Shown: positions 17,738 to 26,801, numbered from the stretch's first letter. The stretch is DNA of 64,000 nucleotides from Oceanitalea stevensii (GCF_014837105.1 NZ_JACSPO010000001.1:1121662-1185661), one strand, 5' to 3'. Notes: generated from the sequence alone by a model not told the origin. Numbers and translations: made by a program.

Positions 17738-18379
17738 GTGGCCCCGCCGACGCTGCACGCCACGCTGCCCGAGCTCGTCGAGCGGGCCCCGGCGCTGCTC
17801 GACGACGGCGCCCCGCGGCGCCTCCTCGGGCTCGCCGGTCCGCCGGGGGCCGGGAAGTCGACCCTCGCCGCGGGGCTCGTCGCCGCGCTCGCGCCGCGCG
17901 CCGCCCTCGTGCCGATGGACGGCTTCCACCTGAGCAACGCCGTCCTCCACGCGCTCGGGCGCCGCGGGCGCAAGGGCGCGCCGGACACCTTCGACGCCGC
18001 CGGCTACGCGCACCTGCTGCGCCGCCTGCGCGCGCCTGCGGAGGGCACCGTCTACGCCCCCGACTTCGACCGTGAGCTCGACGAGCCGGTGGCGGCCGCC
18101 GTCGCCGTCCCCCCGCAGACGGGGCTCGTCGTCACCGAGGGCAACTACCTCCTGCTCGACGACGGCGCGTGGCCCGACGCCCGCTCGTGTCTGGACGCGG
18201 TCTGGTACGTCGACCTGCCCGACGAGGAGCGGCGCCGCCGGCTGCGGGCGCGCCACGAGCGGCACGGCATGGACCCCGCCGCCGCGGCCGCGTGGACGGA
18301 GGGCACCGACGAGCCCAACGCCGCGCTCGTCCGGGCGGTCCGGGACCGGGCCGACGTCGTCGTCGTCCTCGCGGGCTAG
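17738..18379 (+). CDS. P-loop nucleoside/nucleotide kinase family protein (PRK/CoaA-like)
   Basis: 213 residues. Walker A GLAGPPGAGKST near residue 30, then VPMDGFHLSNAVL, the MDGFH motif shared by phosphoribulokinase, uridine kinase and type I pantothenate kinase. A YAPDFDRELDEP substrate loop and VVTEGNYLLLDD follow. It phosphorylates a small metabolite that cannot be named from sequence; sugars and pantothenate are both known among relatives. No type III pantothenate kinase is seen beside panD, where coaX often lies. GTG start at 17738. Its TAG stop overlaps that of the next, opposite gene within CTAG. Confidence 0.85.
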   Translation: MAPPTLHATLPELVERAPALLDDGAPRRLLGLAGPPGAGKSTLAAGLVAALAPRAALVPMDGFHLSNAVLHALGRRGRKGAPDTFDAAGYAHLLRRLRAPAEGTVYAPDFDRELDEPVAAAVAVPPQTGLVVTEGNYLLLDDGAWPDARSCLDAVWYVDLPDEERRRRLRARHERHGMDPAAAAAWTEGTDEPNAALVRAVRDRADVVVVLAG

Positions 18380-18927
18380 AGCTCGAGGAGCAGGCGCGAG
18401 TTGCCCAGGGTGTTGGGCTTGACCCGCGCGAGGTCGAGGAACTCGGCGATGCCGTCGTCGTGGGAGCGCAGCATCTGCGCGTAGACGTCGGTGCCCACCG
18501 GCGTGCCCTCGATGACCTCGAAACCCATCCGCTGGAAGAACTCGACCTCGAAGGTGAGGCAGAAGACGCGCTTGAGCCCCAGCACCCGCGCCCGCTCGAT
18601 GAGCGCGCTGAGGACGTGCCAGCCCACGCCGCGGCGGTGGTGGTCGGGGTCGACGGCGAGGGTGCGGACCTCGGCGATGTCGTCCCACATGACGTGCAGG
18701 GCACCGCAGCCGACGACCTGCCAGGTGCCGTCCTCGCCGGGCAGCTCGGCGACGAGGAACTCCTGGATCGCCTCGAAGTAGCTGATGAGCTCCTTGGCGA
18801 TGAGGATGCGCTGCTCCGCGTAGGGCGCGACGAGCTCGTAGATGCGCCGCGCGTCGGAGGGGAGAGCGGGGCGCACGATGACCGACGGCCGCTCGGTCCC
18901 CTCGGGGTAGGCGCCGCTCGTGCTCAT
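18376..18927 (-). CDS. GNAT amino-acid N-acetyltransferase (ArgA/NAGS type)
   Basis: 183 residues, GNAT fold. VIVRPALPSDARRIYELVAPYAEQRILIAKE opens the domain, AVDPDHHRRGVGWHVLSALIERARVLG is the acetyl-CoA pyrophosphate loop, and FFQRMGFEVI completes it. It resembles short actinobacterial N-acetylglutamate synthases such as Rv2747, which feed arginine synthesis. No arg genes are nearby, so the substrate is inferred. The ATG at 18927 was preferred over an ATG 31 codons upstream that lies in the furA promoter. Confidence 0.85.
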   Translation of the reverse strand: MSTSGAYPEGTERPSVIVRPALPSDARRIYELVAPYAEQRILIAKELISYFEAIQEFLVAELPGEDGTWQVVGCGALHVMWDDIAEVRTLAVDPDHHRRGVGWHVLSALIERARVLGLKRVFCLTFEVEFFQRMGFEVIEGTPVGTDVYAQMLRSHDDGIAEFLDLARVKPNTLGNSRLLLEL

Positions 18928-19000
18928 CGCCCGATGATGGCACGCCGCACGCGTGCGCCGAGGTGGGCGCCACGCGGCGGACCCCCGTCCGGACCGACCC

Positions 19001-19038
19001 CAAGACTTGAACAGTTCCATTCTTTTGGCCTAGTCTTG
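19001..19038 (+). promoter_or_regulatory. furA-katA promoter with flanking dyad
   Basis: TTGAAC (19007-19012) and TAGTCT (19031-19036) are spaced 18 bases apart. The predicted transcription start falls at or next to the furA ATG (19043), implying a leaderless mRNA. CAAGACT (19001-19007) and its exact complement AGTCTTG (19032-19038) bracket the promoter, and GAACAGTTC (19009-19017) is a second palindrome inside. The region is unusually AT-rich, as expected of a FurA operator. Autoregulation is inferred. Confidence 0.6.
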
Positions 19039-19042
19039 ACCC

Positions 19043-19462
19043 ATGCCCACCGACCACGCCGAGCTGCTGCGCGCCGCCGACCTCCGGGTCACCGCACCGC
19101 GTCTCGCGGTCCTGGCGGAGGTCGAGGCGCACCCCCACGCGACGGCGGAGGAGATCCGGCGTCTCGTCAAGGAGCGTCTCGGGACGGTGTCCACCCAGGC
19201 GGTCTACGACGTCCTGCACGCCCTGACGGACGTGCGTCTGCTGCGGAGGATCGAGCCGGACGGGTCGCCCGGCCGCTTCGAGCTCTTCCGCGAGGACAAC
19301 CACCACCACGTGGTGTGCCGGACGTGCGGCGCCGTCGGCGACGTGCCCTGCGCCGTGGGGCACGCTCCCTGCCTCACGGCGAGCAACGACCACGGCTTCT
19401 CGATCGACACCGCCGAGGTCGTCTACTGGGGCACCTGCCCCGCCTGTCGCACCCAGTCCTGA
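19043..19462 (+). CDS. furA: Fur-family redox/metal regulator, FurA/CatR type
   Basis: 139 residues. Winged helix (LRVTAPRLAVLAEVEAHPHATAEEIRRLV, STQAVYDVLHAL), metal site NHHHVVCRTCGAVGDVPC and a C-terminal CPAC pair that completes a structural zinc C4 site. It sits 47 bases upstream of catalase. This is the arrangement of FurA/CatR repressors, which lose DNA binding when oxidised by peroxide. The ATG at 19043 lies at the predicted transcription start, so it probably initiates without a Shine-Dalgarno site. Confidence 0.93.
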   Translation: MPTDHAELLRAADLRVTAPRLAVLAEVEAHPHATAEEIRRLVKERLGTVSTQAVYDVLHALTDVRLLRRIEPDGSPGRFELFREDNHHHVVCRTCGAVGDVPCAVGHAPCLTASNDHGFSIDTAEVVYWGTCPACRTQS

Positions 19463-19509
19463 GACCCGAGTCGGCACACCGTGCCGATGCACGCACACAA
19501 GGAGAATGA

Positions 19510-21027
19510 ATGTCCGCGGACAACAACCTGCCGCTCACCACCGCCGCCGGCGCGCCCATCTGGGACAACGACAACGCCGTGACCGCCGGCGCGCGCGGCC
19601 CGATGCTCCTCCAGGACGTGTGGTTCCTGGAGAAGCTGGCCCACTTCGACCGTGAGGTCATCCCCGAGCGGCGGATGCACGCCAAGGGCTCCGGCGCCTG
19701 GGGCACCTTCACCGTGACGCAGGACATCACCAAGTACACCAAGGCCGCGCTCTTCTCCGAGGTCGGCAAGCAGTCCGAGATGTTCGCCCGCTTCTCCACC
19801 GTCGCCGGTGAGCGCGGTGCGGCCGACGCCGAGCGTGACATCCGCGGCTTCTCCCTGCGCTTCTTCACCGAGGAGGGCAACTGGGACATGGTCGGGAACA
19901 ACACCCCGGTGTTCTTCCTGCGCGACCCGCACCACTTCCCCGACCTCAACCGCGCCGTCAAGCGCAACCCGCGCACGAACATGCGCGACGCCGAGATCAA
20001 CTGGGACTTCTGGACCAACCTCCCCGAGGCCCTCCACCAGGTCACCATCGTCATGTCGGACCGCGGCATCCCCGACGGCTACCGCCACATGCACGGCTTC
20101 GGCTCGCACACCTACTCGTTCATCAACGCGCAGAACGAGCGCTTCTGGGTGAAGTTCCACTTCCGCACGCAGCAGGGCATCAAGAACCTCACCGACGCCG
20201 AGGCCGCCAAGGTCGTCGCCGAGGACCGCGAGTCCGCCCAGCGCGACCTCTACGAGGCCATCGAGCGCGGCGACTACCCCAAGTGGACCTTCTCCATCCA
20301 GGTCATGCCCGAGGCGGACGCCCAGAACTACCGCTTCCACCCCTTCGACCTCACCAAGGTCTGGTCGAAGAAGGACTACCCGCTCATCGAGGTCGGCGAG
20401 TTCGAGCTCAACCGCAACCCGGAGAACTACTTCCAGGACGTCGAGCAGGCCGCCTTCACCCCGGCGAACATCGTCCCCGGCATCGGCTACTCCCCCGACC
20501 GCATGCTCCAGGGCCGCCTGTTCTCCTACGGTGACGCCGCCCGCTACCGCGTGGGCGTCAACCACCACCAGATCCCGGTGAACTCCCCCCGCGCGGCGAA
20601 GTTCGTCAACACCTACCACCGTGACGGCCAGGGCCGGGTGGACGGCAACGGCGGCAGCATGCCCAGCTACACGCCCAACAGCTACGGCCGCCTCCAGGCG
20701 GACCCGTCCTTCCGCGAGCCCAGCCAGGCCGTGGGTGCCGTCGCCGACCGCTTCGACTACCGCGAGAACGACAGCAACTACTACGAGCAGCCCGGCGACC
20801 TCTTCCGGCTCATGAGCCCCGAGGAGCAGCAGCGCCTGTTCGCCAACACGGCCCGCGCCATCAACGGCGCGTCCGACGCGACCGTCGAGCGGCACATCCA
20901 GAACTGCACCCTGGCCGACCCGGCCTACGGTGAGGGTGTGCGCCGCGCCATCGAGGCCCTCAAGGCCGGGACGCTCGACTCGCTCGACGCGAACCCGAAC
21001 AACGAGCCGGCGATGACCAGCGCCTGA
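19510..21027 (+). CDS. katA: Monofunctional haem catalase KatA
   Basis: 505 residues, small-subunit catalase. Distal His near residue 57 ([15 protein letters not shown]), catalytic Asn near 130 ([14 protein letters not shown]), and proximal haem-ligand Tyr in [14 protein letters not shown]. Breaks down hydrogen peroxide in the cytoplasm. Strong AAGGAG seven bases before the ATG. It follows furA with no terminator, so it is probably co-transcribed and peroxide-induced. A perfect hairpin follows. The gene downstream on the other strand encodes an ankyrin protein, a known catalase companion. Confidence 0.97.
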   Translation: MSADNNLPLTTAAGAPIWDNDNAVTAGARGPMLLQDVWFLEKLAHFDREVIPERRMHAKGSGAWGTFTVTQDITKYTKAALFSEVGKQSEMFARFSTVAGERGAADAERDIRGFSLRFFTEEGNWDMVGNNTPVFFLRDPHHFPDLNRAVKRNPRTNMRDAEINWDFWTNLPEALHQVTIVMSDRGIPDGYRHMHGFGSHTYSFINAQNERFWVKFHFRTQQGIKNLTDAEAAKVVAEDRESAQRDLYEAIERGDYPKWTFSIQVMPEADAQNYRFHPFDLTKVWSKKDYPLIEVGEFELNRNPENYFQDVEQAAFTPANIVPGIGYSPDRMLQGRLFSYGDAARYRVGVNHHQIPVNSPRAAKFVNTYHRDGQGRVDGNGGSMPSYTPNSYGRLQADPSFREPSQAVGAVADRFDYRENDSNYYEQPGDLFRLMSPEEQQRLFANTARAINGASDATVERHIQNCTLADPAYGEGVRRAIEALKAGTLDSLDANPNNEPAMTSA

Positions 21028-21058
21028 CCCTCACCCCTCTCGGGCTGAGGACAGCAGC

Positions 21059-21095
21059 GAGGGCCCGGGCGACCACCACGGTCGCCCGGGCCCTC
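21059..21095. terminator. Perfect 16-bp bidirectional hairpin after katA
   Basis: Arms 21059-21074 and 21080-21095 pair perfectly around ACCAC. It lies between the convergent stops of katA (21027) and the ankyrin gene (21103). Confidence 0.88.
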
Positions 21096-21102
21096 CCGCG
21101 TC

Positions 21103-21477
21103 TCAGCCGAGGAGGTGGGAGCGACCGAACATCTCGGCCGTGGCCCGGGCGCTGGGGGTGCCGGAGTCGAGGTCCGCGCCCGCGTCCCGGAGGACGGCGA
21201 CGACCTCCTCCTCGCCCTTGAACAGGGCGCCGGCGACCGGGGACTGGTCGCGCGCGTTGCGCAGGTCGACGTCGGCGCCCCGCTCGACGAGCGCCCGCAC
21301 CGTGTCGACCTTCCCGTGGTAGGCGGCGAGCATGAGCATCGTGTTGCCCTCGCCGTCGCGGGTGTCGACCGGCAGCCCGTGCTCGACCAGCTCGAGCACC
21401 TCCGCCGTCGCACCCTGCCGCGCCAGCTCCATGGCCATCGCGACGACCTTCGCTGCCTGCTCGTCGGAGAGTCCCAT
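21103..21477 (-). CDS. Ankyrin-repeat protein adjacent to catalase
   Basis: 124 residues with about three ankyrin repeats: DGEGNTMLMLAAYHGKVDTVRALVERGADVDLRN is a full consensus repeat, ARDQSPVAGALFKGEEEVVAVLRDAGAD a second, and the N-terminal ATAEVLELVEHGLPVDTR a cap. No signal peptide. Ankyrin genes neighbour catalase genes in unrelated bacteria (ankB by katB in Pseudomonas; Cj1386 by katA in Campylobacter, reported to help haem reach catalase). A similar role is plausible but inferred. Confidence 0.88.
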   Translation of the reverse strand: MGLSDEQAAKVVAMAMELARQGATAEVLELVEHGLPVDTRDGEGNTMLMLAAYHGKVDTVRALVERGADVDLRNARDQSPVAGALFKGEEEVVAVLRDAGADLDSGTPSARATAEMFGRSHLLG

Positions 21478-21553
21478 GCCGCCACTGTAGGCGGCGCCCC
21501 TGACGGCGGCCGCCCGGCGCGGTAGCGTGCCGCGGGAGGAGAGGAGCCCTCTG

Positions 21554-21907
21554 ATGACCGGACCCGCGGACCTCGAGCGCCTGGGCTGGCAGGCGCTCTC
21601 GACGAGCCCCGCGAGCGCCGTCGCCTTCTACGACGACGTGCTGGACGACGACGTCCGCATGCTGTTCCCGGGTGGCCTGCTGCTCGCCGGGCGGGAGCAG
21701 GTGCTCGCGACGATGGGCGGCCCGTCCTGGGACGCCCACCGTCTCACCGGCCTCGACGTGCTCGAGCCCGCCGCGGACGTCGCCGTCGTCAGCTACGGCG
21801 TCGAGGCGGAGCGTGCGGGGAAGCCCTACTCGGCCCTCGTCGCCAGCGTCTACGTGCGGCGGGCGGGCGGCTGGCGGCTGGTGAGCCACCAGCACACGCC
21901 GCGCTGA
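21554..21907 (+). CDS. NTF2-like/SnoaL-like (DUF4440-type) protein
   Basis: 117 residues, cone-shaped NTF2 fold: FYDDVLDDDVRMLFPGGLLLAGREQVLATM in the helix-loop region, then beta strands DVAVVSYGVEAER, YSALVASVYVRRAGGWRLVSHQHTP. Such domains may bind or isomerise small ligands; no catalytic signature identifies a reaction. The ATG at 21554 has GGAGGAGAGGAG upstream. The TGA stop directly abuts the opposing stop of the next gene (TGATCA). Confidence 0.82.
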   Translation: MTGPADLERLGWQALSTSPASAVAFYDDVLDDDVRMLFPGGLLLAGREQVLATMGGPSWDAHRLTGLDVLEPAADVAVVSYGVEAERAGKPYSALVASVYVRRAGGWRLVSHQHTPR

Positions 21908-23062
21908 TCAGGCGGGCGGGACCGGTCCGAGGAGCACGGTGGCCCACGCGCGGTGGACCGACTCGTCGTCGCTCGGGTGGAAGATCCCGGCGAGGACGTC
22001 CCGGTACAGCCGGGAGAGCTCGCTGCGGCTGAAGTAGGACGACCCGCCCGAGACGCGCACCGCCTGCTCGACGACGTCCTTGGCGGTCTCCGTCGCGCGC
22101 GTCTTGACGGCGGACAGCTGCGGCAGCCACAGCGGGCCGCGGTCCACCTGCTCGTCGACGTCGCGGGCGATCTGCGCGATCTGCGGGTAGAGGCCGTCGA
22201 GCGCGATCGCGGCGTCGGCGAGCCGGTAGCGGATGTCGGGGTCGTGGGCGTAGGGCGCGCCGCCGGCGGCCATCGAGCGGCGCCTGTGGACCGTCTCGAC
22301 GGCGACGTCGACCGCCCGCGCCGCGATGCCGGTGTACACGCTGGCGAGGAGGATCTCGAAGGCGGCGAAGATCCCGAAGATGAACGGGTCCGTCGTCGGC
22401 CCCGGCGCGATGCGGCGCACGACCCTGTCAGCGGGGGCGTGCGCCCCGGACAGGACGGTGGTGCAGGACTGCGAGGCGCGCATCCCCATCGCGTCCCAGT
22501 CCTCGCGCACCTCCACTCCCCCGCCGTCGCGGGTGACGAAGCCCCACACGTTGCGGTCCTCCGCGCCGGTGCGGTCGGTGCCGAAGGTTCCCAGGCGGGT
22601 CCAGGCGGGGGAGAAGGAGGTGAAGATCTTCGTCCCGTGGAAGGAGTAGCCCCCCTCGCCGTCGGGCACGGCGTCGCTCGCCGAGCCGAAGAGGACGAGG
22701 TCGTTGCCGGCCTCGGAGACCCCGAAGGCGAAGAGCTCCCCGGCGGCCGCCTCCTCGAGGATGAAGTCGCAGGAGTGGTCGCCGCGGGCCCGGACGGTCC
22801 GGGCCACCGCCACCCACACGTGGTGCATGTTGACGGCGAGCGCCGTCGCGGGTGCCGCGCCGGCCAGCCGCATCTGCTGGCGGGTCATCTCCTCGAGGCT
22901 GAGCCCGGCGCCCCCCAGCTCGGTGGGGACCATCGCGGTGAGGTAGCCGGCCTCGACCAGCTCGGCGAGGTCCTCGGTGAAGAAGGCGTTCTCGCGGTCG
23001 TACCGGGCCGCGCGGTCCCGGATCCGGTCGAGGAGGGCGTCGGGCAGCAGCTCGGTGGTCAT
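21908..23062 (-). CDS. Acyl-CoA dehydrogenase family flavoprotein
   Basis: 384 residues. N-terminal helical domain (ELVEAGYLTAMVPTELGGAGLSLEEMTRQ), middle beta domain (ELFAFGVSEAGNDLVLFG, YSFHGTKIFTSFSPAW) and C-terminal helical domain with the FAD-dimer region (VEQAVRVSGGSSYFSRSELSRLYRDVLAGIFHP). The ending resembles the broader group that includes flavin-dependent monooxygenases and nitroalkane-oxidase-like enzymes as well as true dehydrogenases, so the substrate is open. The ATG at 23062 is at the normal position; no CoA-ligase or thiolase is nearby. Confidence 0.87.
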   Translation of the reverse strand: MTTELLPDALLDRIRDRAARYDRENAFFTEDLAELVEAGYLTAMVPTELGGAGLSLEEMTRQQMRLAGAAPATALAVNMHHVWVAVARTVRARGDHSCDFILEEAAAGELFAFGVSEAGNDLVLFGSASDAVPDGEGGYSFHGTKIFTSFSPAWTRLGTFGTDRTGAEDRNVWGFVTRDGGGVEVREDWDAMGMRASQSCTTVLSGAHAPADRVVRRIAPGPTTDPFIFGIFAAFEILLASVYTGIAARAVDVAVETVHRRRSMAAGGAPYAHDPDIRYRLADAAIALDGLYPQIAQIARDVDEQVDRGPLWLPQLSAVKTRATETAKDVVEQAVRVSGGSSYFSRSELSRLYRDVLAGIFHPSDDESVHRAWATVLLGPVPPA

Positions 23063-23129
23063 GACCCGAGCGTAGGTCCGCCGGCGGACCTCTTCCGGTG
23101 GACGCGTCGAGGGGCTAGGTTCTGGCCTC

Positions 23130-24803
23130 ATGGCCGATGACGCGACGACGCGTGGCGGGGGCACCTTCGCGCGGGTCCTCGGCGTGCTCGTCGTGGTCGT
23201 CGTCCTCGCCCTCCTCGCCTGGGCCCTCCTGCGCGACGACGGCGCCACCCCCGCCACGACCGGGACCCCGGGACCGACGGGCGGAGGCTGCGCGCAGGAG
23301 CTCACCGTCCCGGTGACCACCACCGCGGACTTCGCTCCCGTCGTCGTGGCGGCCGCGGACCGGCTCGAGGACGAGGACCCGTGCACGACCTACGCCGTCG
23401 CCACGAGCACCTCGGCGGACACGGCGGAGCAGATCCGCAGCGGCGTCGTCCCCTCCCGGGTGTGGATCCCGGACTCCGAGGTGTGGGTGGAGCGCGTCAA
23501 CGAGGACCCGCAGGCTCCCGCGCTGACCGCCGGCCCGGTGCTCGCCACGACCCCCGTCCTCGTCGCCGTGCCCGCGACGCTGGCGGAGTCGACGGGGGCG
23601 GGCGGGCCGCAGCCGTGGCGGGAGATCCTCTCGGGCCCGCTCGCCCCGCGGATCGCCGACCCCCTGCGGTCGACGGCGAGCCTGCTCCTCCTCCACTCCG
23701 CCCACGCGGCGCTGAGCGGCACGCCCGAGGGCGACCAGCTCCTCGGCGCGGCCATGATCCAGATGTCCCGGCTCGTCGCCGACCCGGACGAGATGCTCAC
23801 CCGCGCGGGCGACGACGCCGAGGCAGCGCCCGCCGTCGTCGCCACCGAGCAGCAGGTCGCGGGGCAGCTCGCCGCCAACGCCGTCACCCCGCTGCAGGCC
23901 GTCGTCCCCGCCGAGGGGACCGGCGCCCTCACCTACACGTGGGTGCCGCTGCCCGGCACGGACAACGGGGTGGGCATGCGCGGCGCGCTGACCGCGCTCG
24001 AGGAGGCGCTCACCGACGAGGCCGGGACGGCGGACGTGCGGGCGGCCGGCTTCCGGGCCCCCGGCGACGACGCCGGACCCGAGCTCCCCGGCGTCGCCGC
24101 GGACGCGGTCGCTCCGCTCCCCCAGCCGACGGCGGCCGAGGCCGACGCCGTCGTGACGGTGTGGAGCACCGTCGCGGTCGACATGCGCATGCTCGCCGTC
24201 ATCGACGTCTCCGGCTCGATGCTCCAGCCGGTCGGCGACCAGACGCGGATCGCCCTCGCGGGCGCCTCCGCCCAGACGGCGCTGAGCGTCTTCCCGCTGA
24301 GCTCGCAGGTGGGCCTGTGGGTGTTCTCCACCGACCACCCCGGCGGCACCGACTGGACCGAGCTCGCGCCGATCGCGCCGCTCCACGGCGAGGAGGGGGG
24401 CGGCGGGCACCGCGAGGACCTGCTCGCCGCCACCGCGACCCTCGCCGAGCACGCCCGCCCCGGTGGGGACACCGGCCTGTACGACACCGTGCTCGCCGCC
24501 TACCGGCAGGTGCAGGACACCTACGAGCCCGGGTACGTGAACTCCGTCGTGCTCCTCACCGACGGCGTCAACGAGGACGACGACGGCATCTCCCTGGACG
24601 AGCTCCTCGCCGAGCTGCAGGCGCTCATCGACCCGAGCCGGCCGATCCCGGTCATCACCGTCGGCATGGGGCCCGGCGCCGACGAGGAGGTGCTGCGGCT
24701 CATCGCCGCCCAGACCGGTGGGCGCAGCTACCTCGCCCGCGACCCCGCCGACATCCGCACCGTCTTCGTCGACGCGCTCACCCACCGCCCCCGCCCCGGG
24801 TAG
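23130..24803 (+). CDS. Membrane-anchored substrate-binding plus VWA domain protein
   Basis: 557 residues. One N-terminal helix (VLGVLVVVVVLALLAWALL) anchors a large outside part. Residues 55-340 resemble a type II solute-binding fold (VPVTTTADFAPVVVAAADRLE ... DSEVWVERVNEDPQAPALTAGPVLATTPVLVAVPATLAES). The C-terminal 200 residues are a von Willebrand A domain with an intact MIDAS (LAVIDVSGSMLQPVGD, VVLLTDGVNEDDD). Such fusions are widespread in actinobacteria with no firm function. Starts by ATG at 23130, divergent from the acyl-CoA dehydrogenase gene. Confidence 0.87.
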   Translation: MADDATTRGGGTFARVLGVLVVVVVLALLAWALLRDDGATPATTGTPGPTGGGCAQELTVPVTTTADFAPVVVAAADRLEDEDPCTTYAVATSTSADTAEQIRSGVVPSRVWIPDSEVWVERVNEDPQAPALTAGPVLATTPVLVAVPATLAESTGAGGPQPWREILSGPLAPRIADPLRSTASLLLLHSAHAALSGTPEGDQLLGAAMIQMSRLVADPDEMLTRAGDDAEAAPAVVATEQQVAGQLAANAVTPLQAVVPAEGTGALTYTWVPLPGTDNGVGMRGALTALEEALTDEAGTADVRAAGFRAPGDDAGPELPGVAADAVAPLPQPTAAEADAVVTVWSTVAVDMRMLAVIDVSGSMLQPVGDQTRIALAGASAQTALSVFPLSSQVGLWVFSTDHPGGTDWTELAPIAPLHGEEGGGGHREDLLAATATLAEHARPGGDTGLYDTVLAAYRQVQDTYEPGYVNSVVLLTDGVNEDDDGISLDELLAELQALIDPSRPIPVITVGMGPGADEEVLRLIAAQTGGRSYLARDPADIRTVFVDALTHRPRPG

Positions 24804-24867
24804 GGCGCCGGACCCCGCCGTCGCGCGGCGCGCCGTCTCTCGTGCTTCCGTATGTGCAGGAGGCCCG

Positions 24868-25890
24868 ATGGCGCAGCAGGCAGTGCCGGACCGGACCGCG
24901 ACGAGGGCGGGACGACGCCCGTCGCGGCGCTTCATGATGGGCAAGGCGCTGCGGGACTTCCTTGCCGACGAGTGCCTGGACCGGTCCGCGGCGCTGACCC
25001 TCTTCTCGGTCCTCGCGATCCCGCCGCTCGTCATCATGCTCACCTCCGTGCTCGCCCTGGCGGGGCAGGGACCGGCGAGCACCGACACGATGCTCGAGAT
25101 CGTCGGGCAGCTCGCCCCGGACGAGGACGCGCTCGACGTCATCAGCCAGCCCGTCCGCTCCGTGCTCGAGCACCCCGCGGCGGGGTGGACGCTCGCGCTC
25201 GGCGTCGGGTCCTCGCTGTGGATCGCGGCCGGCTACGTCGGCTCCTTCGGCCGGGCGATGAACCGGATCTACGGCGTCGAGGAGGGGCGCCCGGCGCTGC
25301 AGCTGCTCGGCTGGCACCTGCTCACCACGCTCGTCCTCGTCGTCTTCGCCACCCTCGTCACGCTGTTCGCGGTCGTCTCGGGCCCGGTCGCCCGGGCCGT
25401 GGGGCAGACGCTGGAGGTGGAGGCGTCCGTCACCGTGTGGGAGCTGGCCCGCTGGCCGGTCGTGCTGCTCGCCGGGCTCGTCGTCATCTCCCTGCTCTAC
25501 TTCACGACGCCGAACGTCCGGTACCAGCGCTTCCGGCTCGTCTCCCCCGGCTCGCTCCTGGCGCTGGGCATCGCGCTCGTCGCGTCCTTCGGCTTCCAGC
25601 TCTACCTCCGGCTCGCCGGGTACTTCGAGACGACCTACGGCGCGACGCTGGCGGGCATCGTCGTCCTCGTCCTGTGGCTGTGGCTCATCAACATCTCCCT
25701 CCTCCTCGGTGCCGAGCTCGACCGGGAGCTGGCGCGGGCTCGCCAGCTGGTGAGCGGCGTCGAGGCCGACCGCCGCATCCAGGTGGACGTCCGCGACCAG
25801 CGCGCCAGCCACCGTGCCGCCGCGCGTCGCAGCGCCGACGAGGCGCGGGCCCGCAGCCTGCGCGAGTCGTGGACGGACGGGCGGGAGTAG
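24868..25890 (+). CDS. YihY/BrkB family inner membrane protein
   Basis: 340 residues with six hydrophobic segments in the family pattern: AALTLFSVLAIPPLVIMLTSVLAL, then GWTLALGVGSSLWIAAGYVGSFGRAMNRIYGVEEGRP (signature loop), LTTLVLVVFATLVTLFAVVSGPV, VVLLAGLVVISLLYFTTPNVR, and AGIVVLVLWLWLINISLLLGAELDRE. It was once annotated as ribonuclease BN, which is not supported. Function unknown; a basic cytoplasmic tail follows. The ATG at 24868 has GGAGG seven bases upstream. Confidence 0.92.
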   Translation: MAQQAVPDRTATRAGRRPSRRFMMGKALRDFLADECLDRSAALTLFSVLAIPPLVIMLTSVLALAGQGPASTDTMLEIVGQLAPDEDALDVISQPVRSVLEHPAAGWTLALGVGSSLWIAAGYVGSFGRAMNRIYGVEEGRPALQLLGWHLLTTLVLVVFATLVTLFAVVSGPVARAVGQTLEVEASVTVWELARWPVVLLAGLVVISLLYFTTPNVRYQRFRLVSPGSLLALGIALVASFGFQLYLRLAGYFETTYGATLAGIVVLVLWLWLINISLLLGAELDRELARARQLVSGVEADRRIQVDVRDQRASHRAAARRSADEARARSLRESWTDGRE

Positions 25891-25976
25891 CCGCCCACGT
25901 CACGCCCCGGTCCCGGTCGGGTCACGGTTCGGCCACACCGCTGCCGCCCGCCGGCGGAAGTGGCTACGGTCCGGGC

Positions 25977-26801
25977 ATGAGACTCCTGCGGACAGTGGTG
26001 TTCGGCTTGGTGGTCCTGCTCGGCCTCGTCGCCTGCTCGGGCGACGGCGCCGACGACAGCGGCGGCGCGCAGAGCGCGGAGGGAGGCGCCGACATGGCCG
26101 TGGAGGAGGCCGCCGACGCGGAGGCGGGCCAGCGGGAGGTCGTGACGACCGGTTCCCTCACGCTCGTCGCCACGGACCCGCTCACCGCGATGGACGAGGT
26201 CGTCGGGCTCGTCGAGGGGGTGGACGGCTACGTCGAGGAGCGTGCCGAGCACGCGGCCACGGACGAGGCCGAGGCCTCCGGCTGGCTCACCGTCCGCGTC
26301 CCCGCGGCCGAGCTCACCGCCGTGCTCGACGGCCTCGAGGCCGTCGGCGAGACCGTGGACGTGTCGATCTCCTCCGAGGACGTCACGCGCCAGGGCCGCG
26401 ACCTCGACGCCCGCATCGCCGCCCTGGAGACCTCGACCGAGCGGCTCCTCGGCCTCATGGCCGAGGCCGACTCGAGCCAGACGCTCCTCGCCGCGGAGGA
26501 CGCGCTGAGCGATCGGCAGGCCGAGCTCGAGGCGCTGCAGGCGGAGCGCGCCCACCTCAGCGAGCAGGTGGCGATGTCCTCGCTCCACGTGACCATCGGC
26601 GCGGACAGCCCGGTCCAGCTCGCCACCGGGGGTTTCGTCGGAGGGCTGCAGGACGGCTGGGCCGCGCTCGTCGGTTTCGCCGGCGGGCTGCTCGTCGTCC
26701 TCGGTGCGGTGCTGCCGTGGGTCGTCGCCCTCGGGGTGCCTCTCGCCGTCGTCGCGGTGCTCCTGCGCCGCCGCCGGCGCCGGGAGCCCGCGACGGCGTA
26801 G
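25977..26801 (+). CDS. DUF4349 domain lipoprotein
   Basis: 274 residues. Signal peptide with lipobox LGLVAC, then an acidic spacer and the DUF4349 region: REVVTTGSLTLVATDPLTAMDEVVGLVEGVDGYVEER, GWLTVRVPAAELTAVLDGLEAVGETVDVSISSEDVTRQ. A coiled coil (LDARIAALETSTERLLGLMAEA through LEALQAERAHLSEQV) and a C-terminal transmembrane helix with a basic tail follow. Function unknown. The ATG at 25977 begins a typical signal sequence; the same frame is open far upstream but overlaps the YihY gene. Confidence 0.9.
   Translation: MRLLRTVVFGLVVLLGLVACSGDGADDSGGAQSAEGGADMAVEEAADAEAGQREVVTTGSLTLVATDPLTAMDEVVGLVEGVDGYVEERAEHAATDEAEASGWLTVRVPAAELTAVLDGLEAVGETVDVSISSEDVTRQGRDLDARIAALETSTERLLGLMAEADSSQTLLAAEDALSDRQAELEALQAERAHLSEQVAMSSLHVTIGADSPVQLATGGFVGGLQDGWAALVGFAGGLLVVLGAVLPWVVALGVPLAVVAVLLRRRRRREPATA

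Noticed and set aside
19423..20895. Long open frame antisense to katA
   Set aside because: High GC keeps opposite frames open; the composition is Val/Gly/Asp-rich with no domain, and katA on the other strand is unmistakable.
24868..25890. Ribonuclease BN
   Set aside because: This is an old label for the YihY family; the protein is a polytopic membrane protein without nuclease motifs.
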